A DNA stretch of 64,000 nt, from assembly GCA_025331445.1 (NCBI GenBank), contig JAIWNE010000010.1, positions 248,001 through 312,000 on the forward strand, in the 5' to 3' direction. The DNA is from Blakeslea trispora (Eukaryota; Mucoromycota; Mucoromycetes; Mucorales; Choanephoraceae). How positions within the stretch are numbered: the first letter of the stretch is position 1; the number at the start of each line of letters is the position of its first letter. The notes beneath the pieces are model-generated. The model did not search any database, was not told the origin of the DNA, and saw only the letters and a list, made by a program, of their open reading frames with translations. Positions 1-10,584 of this stretch are shown one piece after another. The position numbers were made by a program, and so were the translations under genes.

Positions 1-756
1 TCAATGCTCTAAGGTTACCCTATAAAGAAATAACTTCGCAAAAGGTCACGTTATCTAGAGGCGAAACTTATCCAGAGTACTCTACTAAGGTCGCTGAATA
101 AGGTTCGCCCTTCCGTCGGCATATGAATCTAAGCAGTTCCATTGGCTGAAATTCGGTTTTGACAAAAGTGCATCTGCGTTACCGAATACATGTGTTTATT
201 GTAGTATTTGATTGCTTAAGTGTCTTTATTAGTGGACTGATTGGAGTGTTCCCTTACAACATCTACAGTTCAAGTGCTTCTCTCAAGCAAGATATAGTCT
301 AGTGTATTGCATGAAATACTCTACAAACCATAGTCTTGATATACTATAGCATTGTAGATCACATTCATAAATTATGCTTCTCGCGTTAACACCATGCACT
401 AAATGGAAACAGTCTTCTTTAAATATCAGGAAATAAGTCAAGACATACAATAAACTAAGCTCAGATTGCCACCAATTCTGCCTAGAAGTATTCTCATAAT
501 TATTAAATGAGAATGTGGCGTTTCTAAATTGCTCTTTCTTGCTTTTATAGCCAAGTATCCTGATTGAAATTTAAATTGCTTCAGGGCTGATATCTGATTG
601 CTCAGAAATTTCGAATAGCGAAGGACAATGAATTTTCGAAACAAACAGAGTTCAATTGATAAACGTTCTACCGAGACATCTGAGTTTTGTTTCCCAAAAT
701 CCTCTATTTGGCTGACACCACTATTTTATAAAAAATACCCTCTCAGTAAATACTAA
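1..756. other. Intergenic, no gene seen
   Basis: AT-rich sequence. The longest open frame (minus strand, 438-644, 68 codons) has no recognisable domain or splice context, so I do not call a gene. Confidence 0.5.
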
Positions 757-1405
757 TACGATTGTAGGTTTATGTTCATTTCTCTCTGTTGGAGAAGAGG
801 CAGGCATGCCAGTGTCTCTTCACAAGGTTTACAGGATCCTTCTTTTGAAGTCAATCTTGTAACGCCAACATGGAGGGATTGAGACTTAGTTGGAGAAGAG
901 GCAGGCATGCCAGTGTCTCTTCACAAGGTTTACAGGATCCTTCTTTTGAAGTCAATCTTGTAACGCCAACTAAGTCTTTACTGTTCGTTTTGAAGATGCC
1001 TTTATGTGTTTTCAAATATTCTTATACGATTGTAGTTTTATGTTCATCTCTCTCTGTTGGAGAAGAGGCAGGCATGCCAGTGTCTCTTCACAAGGTTTAC
1101 AGGATCCTTCTTTTGAAGTCAATCTTGTAACGCCAACATGGAGGGATTGAGACTTAGTTGGAGAAGAGGCAGGCATGCCAGTGTCTCTTCACAAGGTTTA
1201 CAGGATCCTTCTTTTGAAGTCAATCTTGTAACGCCAACTAAGTCTTTACTGTTCGTTTTGAAGATGCCTTTATGTGTTTTCAAATATTCTTATACGATTG
1301 TAGTTTTATGTTCATCTCTCTCTGTTGGAGAAGAGGCAGGCATGCCAGTGTCTCTTCACAAGGTTTACAGGATCCTTCTTTTGAAGTCAATCTTGTAACG
1401 CCAAC
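757..1405. repeat. Tandem array with a 268-bp unit
   Basis: Two 268-bp copies (870-1137 and 1138-1405) appear identical and are preceded by a slightly diverged partial copy (757-869). Inside the array an 81-bp core, running from TTGGAGAAG to CGCCAAC, occurs five times, starting at 789, 890, 1057, 1158 and 1325. Cores are therefore spaced alternately by about 101 and 167 bp. Each 268-bp unit carries the same 86-codon open frame, but this is a by-product of the repeat: there is no domain, and the frame is the same in both copies because the DNA is the same. Confidence 0.9.
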
Positions 1406-2618
1406 TAGATTTTAGACTTTTTTTTGAATTGCTAAACAAATAGAAGAAATATCGTTGGACTTAAACATCTACGGAAAAAAAGTAAATGCATACACATTCA
1501 TAAAGCTGATTTGCTTGGGACTGATAGATCGATTAACTTGGGCAACTTGATTTACATGCACTTCCTACAATTTTATTTGACACGCTATTTCAAGATCTAC
1601 TACTACTGGTACTACAAGTCGGGGGCTTTCCCATTGTCCAAAGCTGTTAGCTACCATCCAATTTTGCGACAAGCGGTTGTGAACTAGCATTTGAATTGGT
1701 TTGATTCATGATCACAAAGATGTTTAAAAACTTGGGCATTCTATTCGGTTCTCCGTTAGTCAATGGGGCTGTTTATCAAAAAAGTACTATGGAAGGTCAA
1801 ATCATTCACCCAAGTTTATCTTCAGCGAAAATTGCCAGCTTGTGCTTAAGCTCGCACCTCCTACACGCTAATTCTCTCCACATTATGTCATGTGTTGAGG
1901 GCTACTCGTCCTCCCGTCAGATTCCTCAACCAGGTTAGTTTCATCATATCCTATGGGAAGTTTCAAAAATTCCAGGCCATTGTGCCTGTTGCCAAGAACC
2001 AAAAGGGACGCCTCGGTTCCAGATCCATGTATTCGACAACGGGTGTTGCAAAGGCGGTGTGGGTTGGCACGTCTACATGACCATCCTTCCATCTGTGTTA
2101 TTTGGTCGCCCTGTGCATACACTGCAAGTAATGTATAGTCGATCTTTATATCAAGTTCGTTTGGTGCTGCCCAAAGTAGCATTGAAGTTGTTCTCTAATT
2201 TGAAGTCGGCCATTGTCGACATGATGGTCAAATTCTTCAGGAGAGTTTGCTACCACATCGTTTTCTTGTTGAATGCTTTCTGCTTAATTCCTCACAAGCA
2301 AGTTTGAATTTGAGAAACGGAATCTGTGTCATTGTCTCTCTTTCGGAAGATAGAAAACGTGTTGCTGTTGTCGATGTTAGCAGAAAAAGAACATGCAAAG
2401 GTTGCGGGAAACACAGTTGTCCAGGAAGGTTCAATCGAAAAAAAGTGTGTTGCTATCTCTTGCTAAAGCTGTGGCAAGTCAGAAGATTGCCAAGGAATAT
2501 AGGACAAAGAAAAGTGTAACAACTAAAATAAGCATTTTAACAAAATACTATATTTCATAGCCTAACAAACATTGATTTCAATTTTTACTTCATGCTTAAT
2601 AGAATTAGGACACCATTG
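1406..2618. other. Intergenic, possible degraded coding remnants
   Basis: No intact gene is seen. A 90-codon plus-strand frame (2247-2519) contains a short zinc-knuckle-like motif CKGCGKHSCPG followed by basic residues. It has no clear start context and no other domain, so it may be a decayed accessory gene or transposon fragment. The overlapping frames on both strands at 1880-2180 show nothing recognisable. Confidence 0.3.
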
Positions 2619-2620
2619 TA

Positions 2621-3922
2621 CAGTGGTGTTGCAAAAAAAAAACAAGATAAAAATTCAATTTCCTGCAAAATCCAAATATCATCGTCATTGACTTAACCTG
2701 CTGAGGGGCCATTAAGCTATTACTAAATGTCTTGAAATGCTCAAAAAATCAACAAGACTTGTCCTAGACTACTTTTAGACTTTTTAATGCTTTAATAACG
2801 TACGAATTAAAACATTAGTAGCCAACTAATAGCGAGTAGGGTCACCTTTCGCGGGAATGACCATCCTTAATCTTTTGAGTATGCTTGCAATGAGCTTATT
2901 CTATTCTTCTGGCTTGAAACTGCCTCAAGCTTTTTGCAATCATGCCTTGTGAGCATCTGCATTGTCAAAGCGCCCATGCTGGATTTGAAAGGCCTGCACT
3001 CGTCGCTTCATCTTCATCCACATATTCAAATCTGGCGACTGTGCAGACCAGTCTAGCACCTCTAACGCTCTTTCCATCTTCCAATCTCTTGCAGCTCTGC
3101 ATCTATGGACGAGCGCTCCGTTTTCAGTCAAGATCAGATGTCGTTTCCGTCCATAGAATTTAAGGAGAGGGCTGTTGTATATGGAAGATACATCCCTGCA
3201 AAAGTGGAGTCGAGACTTATGACCATACCTGAGGTACCCCCAAACCATCAAGCTGGTTCTACCACTCTTAAAACTAGGTGCTAGACAACCTCCCAAGTAC
3301 TTTTCATGAGGCAAGCGCTACACCATTATCGAAACAGAATTCTTGCCGTTTTCGAATGAACTTTAATCAGTGAAAATTACCCTTTTCAAATCTCTGACGG
3401 TGTAGTGCCTATACTTTCTGGCAAAGTTCAGTCTTCTTCTTCGATGGAATGGGTTTAATTAAGGCTACTTTTGTACCGCACGGCTTCTGTGCCTCATCTT
3501 ATGCATTGTACGACGGACAATATCGCGATGCACCTTAACGGGCAAAGAAGACGTCAACTCGGCCAAAGCTGCTCTCCTGTTGAGCATGATGGCCCTCTTT
3601 AAAATCCTCACCAATCTTGGTGCCAGTTTTCTATATCTTTCAGTTCCTGTAGCACAATTTCGGTACCTTGCAACTTTTGTCTTCTCAGGAGTATATAGAC
3701 ACTTGGCAGTTTTATACCTACAGCTATATAAACTTGCTTGGGTGTCAAACCGTTTTTGTTCATTCCAATAATAAGACGCTTTTGTTTATTAGTTAGATAG
3801 GTTCTTGAAGACATCTCAATATGTAAGAAAGATAAAGAGGACCATCCCCTTCATGTATTGTTAACACTTTTGAGGCAGAAAACTAAAAAAAAAAAAAAAT
3901 GTTAGTTCTTGCAATGCCACTG
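2621..3922 (-). mobile_element. Tc1/mariner element, dead copy with TIRs
   Basis: The ends are imperfect inverted repeats: CAGTGGTGTTGCAA at 2621-2634 and its near reverse complement TTGCAATGCCACTG at 3909-3922, with two mismatches in 14. Each end is flanked by TA (2619-2620 and 3923-3924), the known target duplication of this superfamily. The total length of 1,302 bp is usual for Tc1/mariner. The only coding content is the broken transposase on the minus strand. Confidence 0.88.
2826..3814 (-). pseudogene. Tc1-like transposase pseudogene
   Basis: The N-terminal part (3814-3608) starts at an ATG and gives a helix-turn-helix-like segment (MSSRTYLTNKQKRLIIGMNK and following). The DDE domain survives in 3314-2940, with the family signatures LMVWGYL, WSAQSPDLNMW and, further on in another frame, RMVIPAKGDPTRY before the stop at 2826. 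The frame is broken between these blocks. The position normally occupied by the second catalytic aspartate in a DNAP-H type motif reads TENGALVH, so the aspartate is replaced by glutamate. The protein cannot be active. Confidence 0.85.
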
Positions 3923-3924
3923 TA

Positions 3925-4566
3925 CTATTAGACATCTGATCGATTGCTCGTATATATTACTATCTTTTGAATGGTTTCCATCTATCGATTTTTTTTTTTG
4001 TTTACATCTATGAAAATTAAATACAGTTTAGTGTACATCTACTCGGTACATCTCTTTTTCTTTGGTGTTTCAGAAAATAGGCTAGCTGCATTAAAAGTAA
4101 TGCTAGGATGATGAATCACTGCTGCTATTAGTGAAGCTTAGGAAAATGATCAGTTGCAAATCTCTATAGGTCTGTCGGTTTACTTTTTATGCTCTAAAGA
4201 ATAAAATAAATTCTGTTTTCATGTAAGAAATAAAGTTGGATAACAATAAATAAGCTTTCATTGATAGCATTACCGAACGGCTTTTTTTCATGTGCAAAAA
4301 GAACAAAAAAACCTTTTAGCTCAAACCTTATTCGTATTATGACAACCATATTATTTTCATAAATCCAAGATTTGCTTGTCTCGTTTATCTTTAACAACAA
4401 GTATATAGAACTCGTCTTTTGTTGATTCATGAAGCCTGACTTTAAGTTGAATGGTTAATAGCTTCAATGCAAAATAAATAAACAAAATATGGTACTCAGG
4501 CTTATGAAGGGCAAATAGTAACGGCCAAAAGAAGACAACAGAAATAAAAATGATGTAATAAAAAGT
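3925..4566. other. Intergenic, nothing recognised
   Basis: AT-rich sequence downstream (3' side) of the minus-strand gene ending at 4567. A 78-codon minus-strand frame at 4194-4430 has no domain or codon pattern suggesting a gene. Confidence 0.5.
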
Positions 4567-5838
4567 TCAATAAATATCTATATTTACAGGAGGCAGGCTT
4601 ATTTTTTCAGCTGTAGCACTCATCAATTGTCTACAATTGTATAGTACTGTGAGGAGAGGTACCATACAAGCATGTACTTGTTGTACATGTCGAGGGAAGG
4701 GGATTTGCTTGGTTTTTTTAAGTTGCATATAGCCTCCGAAAGGCGATCGAAGCACCATGGCTTGAAGGTCAAGCTCTAAAGTAGCATACAAAAGTTTACA
4801 GTTAACAACAAATAAAAACAGATAATGAGGCTGCTATTGTTAACTTACTATTCAGGAAGACACCAACAGTGCATACGTCTTCTATAGGACCAAGCATTGA
4901 CACCTGTGCTGCTAGCAAAAGAGGCAACTTCACGTTGACCTCATTAATGACCTTGGTTGCAGCATTCTTCTTTTCAGCAGCGACTTCAGCCCCGCCAAGT
5001 TCTTTGCCTAGATACCAGAATGACCAATCTGGAATCATGCCTGTGGCAAGTGATTTCATAGGCTCAGAGCTGGATATCATCCTAGTAGCATTGGCTACGG
5101 CAGCAGAAGCAAGACTTTCGATTTCTCTATGAAATAGAATATTTGTCAGCCCAACATGAAATGTAAGAAAGAAGAGAAAAAAAAAGCATAGTGATACTTA
5201 CTGATGGGTTTTGAACATAGTGCCCAAAGAAAGAGAGCAAACAAAAGGCCAGATTTGAGACATATAGTCTCTTTCGGAGAAATCTGCTACTTCAAGCACG
5301 TCACCTTCAACAAATCTTAACATGCATGACTTGAGAGCATCCTTGGCCCAGAACAGGCCGGGATTGCTTCTTGGGCTTGCTGTAGTCTGCTCGATTTTGC
5401 TCCAAATGTCATCGAAGGTGCTCATACCACTGATACCACCTAACAAAGCAGCAATGTCTTCAGGCAGTGGAACTGCAAGAGAGGGACTTTCAGCTTTAAG
5501 CTCTTCAACTTCTTTTTCATTAAACAAGGCATTGACAACTGACTTGTCATCAAGATCAAGGATTATATAGTGAAGAGGACTAAAAGAAAGTGGGATATCA
5601 GATGAAGTTATCTAGGATGTGGTCAATTGAGCTTACTGTTCGTATGGAATATGCATAGCGTATTCCAACATCACATCTTCGACTACTTTTCCTGTCTTTA
5701 GTTTTGTCTTTTTTGTGGCATCAATGGCATTGTATCGCTGTTCGACCTTCTGTAGATCTTCTTCTGTCAACTTCTGCTGATACTTGCATGATGATGTTGT
5801 GAGCCTTGTCTTATTATTATTGTTGTTGTTGTTGTTGC

Positions 5839-5869
<31 letters not shown>

Positions 5870-6254
5870 GCTGTTGTTGTTGTTGTTGTTGTTGTTGCTG
5901 TTATTGTCCCAGTCAGGCTCTTCATTACTGTAGGCAGTCTATGTATCAAAAGAAAGAGAAAGGTAAGTTTATTTTATTTGGCTGGACGCGTTAACGAGTT
6001 ACAATTTTCAATTCTGTTAGGCAGGTACTCCATCTTTTCTTCCATGCCATTCTTGGGTTCTTTAGCTCTTTTGACCATTCATTAAACTGGTCGCTGTCCT
6101 TGGCGCGAAAATCCTTCAAAGAGACGAAAATATCCTTATTTTGCAAAAGATAAGTTCGCAGCGCTATGTAATAGAAGTCTAAGTATGGGGTTTGTAGGCC
6201 TTAAAACTATATGAGTATACCTTTTTTCCATTGGTAAGAGACTTTTTTTGACAT
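4567..6254 (-). CDS. Hypothetical multi-exon protein, asparagine-rich, possible PD-(D/E)XK relative
   Basis: I do not recognise a named family. At least six exons join in frame. Start ATG 6254 (MSKKVSYQWKK) is followed by a short intron, an exon beginning FYYIALRTYLLQNKD, an intron ending ACATAG, a tract of about 30 asparagines with scattered serines (5812-5907), then segments with YQQKLTEEDLQKVEQRYN, LHYIILDLDDKSVV, FDDIWSKIEQ and RDYMSQIWPF. The last two introns end near 5128 and 4776. The protein closes with PPVNIDIY. A C-terminal stretch reads IPDWSFWYLGKELGGAEVAAEKK, which resembles PD...(E)xK but has alanine where lysine is expected. The layout reminds me of expanded Mucorales-specific families with a degenerate nuclease-like C-terminal half. 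That link is inference from memory, not a search. It may be related to the gene at 9596-10063. Confidence 0.6.
5811..5907. repeat. TTG/CAA trinucleotide microsatellite
   Basis: A nearly pure triplet repeat with a few TGC interruptions. Read on the minus strand in the frame of the surrounding gene it encodes polyasparagine. The other frames give polythreonine, polyglutamine, or polycysteine on the opposite strand, which are artefacts. Confidence 0.9.
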
Positions 6255-7284
6255 GTTGGTACAAAAATCACAGAAAGATTGAATAAAGAAGGTAAAAGAG
6301 AGTGAAGCTGCTACTCTCATGTTGTTGCAGTAATAGCTACTTTTATGGTGGCTGTGTATGCTACGCATGCAGATCGTTTAATTATCAGTCGTTTTTTCCC
6401 ACTTCATTTGCTCATAATTAACAATTCAATCAAGCTTAGTTTGACAAGACCCTTGCATTTTCTTGCTTTATTGAGTGTCTGAGGAAAAATCATTCACAGT
6501 GATGCTTAATGCATGAAGTATATACTACCTTAAACGTGATTCTATTTAGTATGAAAATGTAAGAAAACATGAATATAAAGGAATACAAATCTGAAATCCA
6601 GTTTATCTAGAGGATACTTTCAGACGAGCCAAGTTAATAGATGACAATTAACAAAACTTCAAGAGCAAGTATCTGGATTACAAGAATCTTGATCAAACAT
6701 AGAACGATAAGGTGTGTCCAGAGTATGCTGAGAGCATCACTGAAAAAGTAAATGATGGAGGAAGGAAGCAAATGTCAACTTTCACTCTTGAAAGTGATAA
6801 GTACATCCCGGAAAAAGGCTACTGTGGAGTAACATGCAGTCAGATTACCAACTTTACTTTAGAATTACCATGTAGATGGACACCCCATACGATTCCAAAA
6901 ATGGAGTTTAATGGCAATCATGAAACAATCATCACCAAGGTCTAAACCCTACCTAGGACTCTAAAATAGCTTCGAGCAAGCAGAAGGTACCTGTAGTGAA
7001 GACAGCATTACAAAAGGGATCGAATTGTGGACAGATTTCTTTTGCGGAACATTGATCTTCATCTGCAAAATGTTAAAGTTGACGCTGGTGCGCCTTCTAT
7101 CTTGAAACGATGGCACTGTAAAAATTGGTTGATCTTTCTGCAATCTAGGATAGAGCAAATCTTGTTTGGATCTTGAATTGTAAATAGGTTAGAGTTTGAA
7201 AGTGATTTTTATTTGTTGCACGTATCTTTGTCGGACAAAGAAAGCGGTACTCAACAAGAAGCAGAATTAATAGAAGGAAGAATA
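6255..7284. other. Intergenic, promoter side of the 4567-6254 gene
   Basis: A 77-codon plus-strand frame (6712-6945) is open but has no recognisable domain and no supporting splice context. It could be a fragment of an accessory gene. Nothing else is seen. Confidence 0.4.
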
Positions 7285-8602
7285 AAGAAAACAAAATAAA
7301 CTGAACTAAACTAGACTAAACTAAAATGAAATTGAAAAAAGTGAGGATGTATTAATCATCTGCCAAAACAGACTCATCATACTGCCGTTGAACGACAGTT
7401 TTAGTGGCCCGAAAGGCAGCGACAGAACAGAAAGGCAGATCACGCAATATATGAGCCCAATGGGCTTTCCATACCTCAGAGAGGGCAATAACAAGCAAGA
7501 CGTTAGGTGGCAGAGGGCAGCCAGACTGACTACGAATCCCACGAAAGTCCAGTGTTGTTAATGCTGCGTAAACAGAGTCGATTGTTGTGCCAGGCCATAG
7601 AAATTCCCGGAAGAGATGGTCCCAAAACACGAACTTCCGAGGGCAACGAAAAAAGAAGTGATATATGTCTTCCGTATCACCACAGAGAAGGCAGAAAGCA
7701 GAGAGGTATGTGTCAGGTAACAAGCGATGGAGGAGTTGACGAGTGGGAATCAAACGATGTAACAAGCGAAACATGACGTTGCGTTGCACTGCGCTCAAAG
7801 ACAGCCGCCAAAAACGGTTCCAAGCAGACCGGGTACAAGTTAATTGAATCAGAGCAGAAGGAGAAGAAGTAGCAGCAATCATATGTCTGAAAGCACTGGT
7901 CGAAGTAGAACTATTAGACAACGCATTGGTGTCAAAAGTAAGTCGCAGGCGACGCCGAAAGGCAGAAAACTGTAAAGACTGAGTGATGGCTGGAATATAA
8001 GCAGGATTATGGACACTCAAAGACGAAGACTGTAAGCACTGCAAGAAGAAAGGTTCCAAGATACATTTGCCAGAGGCCACTGCAGCGTGAAACTTTCGAA
8101 TGCAACGTGAGTTGGGAGCAGGCTGAGAAGAAACAGATATTGGCGTCAAATAGTAGCCGTAGGGATGAAAGACATACAGACCCGAGACAGGTGAACGAGC
8201 AATGAATGGTGATAGTTTGTAGCCGTCATTAGTGGAAGAGACGATAGCACAGAGAGGCAGCAACAAGACATCCAAAGTGGCAGGAATATATGTATAGTTC
8301 TTTCGTGGAATGGCGTCCACCACTCGGCACGCTAAGGTGTATAGGGAGACAGGAGAACCAGCAAGGGAACGTCTTGCCTTTGGGAAAAGGAGGCACATCA
8401 AGACATTGGTCGAACCAAAACAATTGGAAATATGTACGGAAAGGAACTGCTGAATCAAAGTCTTGGAAGGCCGATCAAACAGAAGTCCGTCGACCCAAGT
8501 AAATAGGTTAGACACCTGATAGGATGATCTCTTAGTCACTGCTGCATCCACTGCTGATTGGTCAGTCTCTCCTAACCTCATTGGTTTCAATTTCCATAAC
8601 AT
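7285..8602 (-). mobile_element. 5'-truncated non-LTR retrotransposon (LINE), 3' part of the polyprotein
   Basis: The minus-strand frame 8602-7352 (416 codons) is the C-terminal part of a LINE reverse-transcriptase polyprotein. The zf-RVT region is clear: NVMFRLLHRLIPTRQLLHRL, then CLLCGDTEDIYHFFFRCP followed by FVFWDHL, a CxxC-x7-H-x4-C pattern. The reverse-transcriptase catalytic domain (YxDD) and endonuclease are absent. An in-frame stop lies three codons before the ATG, and the sequence beyond looks unrelated, as expected of a 5'-truncated insertion. At the 3' end (7285-7325) a short pentamer-like repeat (TTAGT/CTAGT variants, reading TTTAGTTTAGTCTAGTTTAG on the minus strand) looks like the simple-repeat tail many LINEs carry. 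Confidence 0.8.
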
Positions 8603-9595
8603 AGGATGTTATTGAAATTGGATCCTGTACCCTTTATTTATGACGGACAAGGGCCATTGATGGCGTATCTTTTTCCTCTAGTTATGAATAAATTTTCTGA
8701 GCAAACTCTTGGCGTAATCCTATCCTGCGGAATCTTGTAACATCGAGCGTCTGTTGTTTTTGGTAGTTTCAATTTTTCTATTGTTCTTTGTGAGTTTTCT
8801 TGAATTGGACCTTTCATGGCAGCTAATTGTTACTGCTGTTGTCTGTGTCTGATGGTTGCTGGAGCTTCTGTGGTAGGCATCCTCTGCCTGTCGACTTGCC
8901 AGAGAAAAAAAAGGGGGGATCAATCCATTGTATCCTCTTCTGTGGTTTTGTTCATTAGATTGACCTCTACCGAACTTTCCAGATTGCTTTGTAATTGATT
9001 TTTGGATGACTGATTTTTCAAAACAAGTCTTTTGGATCTTTTTTCAACTCTGTGGGATTGAATAAGAGTCTTTTCCTTCCTCATCGTCTTCATCTTCCAT
9101 GTACCTAAGACTGACTGAAGGTTTGGTTGCCTTGGTCGACACTTCTTTTGCGTCGCTGTCCATTTCTTTTCCTTTGGCAAGACAGTAGATGGCAAGATAA
9201 GTTTCAACTAAGAAGACTCCAAGTAGCCCATTACTATCACTTCTTAATAACATTCTTCCAGGTTGCTTTATGTGATCAAAGAAAAGAAACTTTCACTGCA
9301 CAAAAGCTTAACAACAATGCTGATCCAATTGTTTTATTAAAAGCAATAGAACAACATATAGTGGATATTCATATTATAGTAAAAAATAAAACAAAAGAGA
9401 GGAGGAGAAATTTGCCTTTGCTTCTTGGTTGAAGCCTCAAGGCTAGGGTATTCAAATGAGGGTCGTAACCACTCAACAGGAACAGGAGGAATGAGAAAAG
9501 AGACCAAGTATTTTTTTCTTTGAGTCTGGTTACTCGGATTGCTTCTTTCACAAAAAGAACAATGTTCTAAAAAAACAATTAATTGAATGTTATTT
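8603..9595. other. Unassigned region with minus-strand frame fragments
   Basis: Several short minus-strand frames (9253-9044, 9207-8920, 8923-8720) are hydrophilic and charged. They overlap in different frames, as if a coding region had decayed or an intron structure had been missed. None has a domain I know. The frame at 9551-9369 could be a distal exon of the 9596-10063 gene, because the stretch 9612-9570 contains a donor (GTAAAGG) and a TTTTTTTAG acceptor, but I cannot confirm it. Confidence 0.3.
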
Positions 9596-10063
9596 CTAAG
9601 ACGCCTCTACCTTTACCTTTAATTGCTGAAAGTGGCCTATGATACTAGGAAGACGCAACAAATCATCCAAGCAACGAATGCCTCGGAAAGAGGCAAGCTC
9701 CACCAAGTCGTATCGACCTTCTTGCTCTATTGTCATCTTGTAGGCGGTGACCATCTCACCGTCGCCAACAAGGCCACAAACAATAAGGAAAGGAACACCC
9801 AAGAGAACCGAATGACCAAGCATCAGCTTGAGAATATTGCCAAGCTTGGACGTGTCATTTACAATCTGTGAAGTCTTTGCCTTAGGCTTTTTGACTTCAA
9901 TAGCCAGGACGTCAAACTTTTCACCTTCAAGCATTAGTTTCAACAGGTAATCTGGAAATAGAGAGAACCAGGAAGGAGATAGCGAAGGATCTCTTTCTGA
10001 AAGACGATGCTCTTGTGCTGTTGTTGTTGTTGCCAATTGGCAACAAAAGATCGGAACCCTCAT
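9596..10063 (-). CDS. Short protein with a PD-(D/E)XK nuclease-like motif
   Basis: The frame extends upstream to a GTG at 10090, but the first ATG is at 10063 and gives 155 residues. Residues 36-58 contain FPDY followed 17 residues later by EVK (within FDVLAIEVKKP: D51, E56, K58). This is the order and spacing of a PD-(D/E)XK nuclease core. After it come a helix-rich part (KLGNILKLMLGH), a beta-like YKMTIEQEGRYDLVELASF and a C-terminal helix (LQQLKVKVEAS by analogy; the actual end is FQQLKVKVEAS). The family resemblance to other Mucorales accessory proteins is from memory. The protein is short for an independent nuclease and lacks an N-terminal domain, so it may be truncated or spliced to further exons (possible intron 9612-9570). 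Its function is not established. Confidence 0.5.
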   Translation of the reverse strand: MRVPIFCCQLATTTTAQEHRLSERDPSLSPSWFSLFPDYLLKLMLEGEKFDVLAIEVKKPKAKTSQIVNDTSKLGNILKLMLGHSVLLGVPFLIVCGLVGDGEMVTAYKMTIEQEGRYDLVELASFRGIRCLDDLLRLPSIIGHFQQLKVKVEAS

Positions 10064-10584
10064 GGAAGCTTTCAAGCTGGCCTCTAGCACTCAAGGGCTC
10101 AATTAGAGAAAAGAAAAGAGAGGGAAAAAATGTTTTTTTCTTTGTTCCTAGAGCAAATTGACCACATTACTGATCAATTGTCCTCATTGACTGATATATT
10201 GATTGTTTGTTTGTTCTTTGTATAAATTGGTCTAGGACCTTGTTCTATATCAATGGAAACCCTGGTTTTTTGTTTCATGATACAAAAAGACTACATTCCT
10301 ATCCTTAGTACGAAGAGAGAAAAGAGATTGACACAGATCATTTACCGTAATTGCTATTGATTGATCTGCAGTAAAAAGGGAGAATAGGGACGATGCTCTA
10401 TTCTTAGCAAAAACATACAAGTATATCACGGCATACAAGCAGGTAGAGATATATTCAAAAAGTTTTACCCTGAAATTTAACCGCAATTGATAGCTATCTC
10501 TATTACAAAACCTTTCGCTGGGTATCATTCTTTTTCGTAGTAAATAAAAATCACTTTTATATACTTGTACCATTCTTTAACAAA
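10064..10584. other. Intergenic; weak 107-codon frame
   Basis: A minus-strand frame from ATG 10573 to 10250 encodes 107 residues with one hydrophobic stretch (ISTCLYAVIYLYVFA). There is no domain or homology I can name, and it lies next to a decayed transposon, so I list it here rather than as a gene. Confidence 0.3.

Noticed and set aside
870..1398. Two identical 86-codon open frames
   Set aside because: They come from duplicated repeat DNA; no domain, no splice or promoter context, and the identity reflects DNA duplication rather than protein selection.
10064..10090. Extending the PD-(D/E)XK-like protein to position 10090
   Set aside because: That codon is GTG; the first ATG is at 10063, and eukaryotic genes rarely start at GTG.
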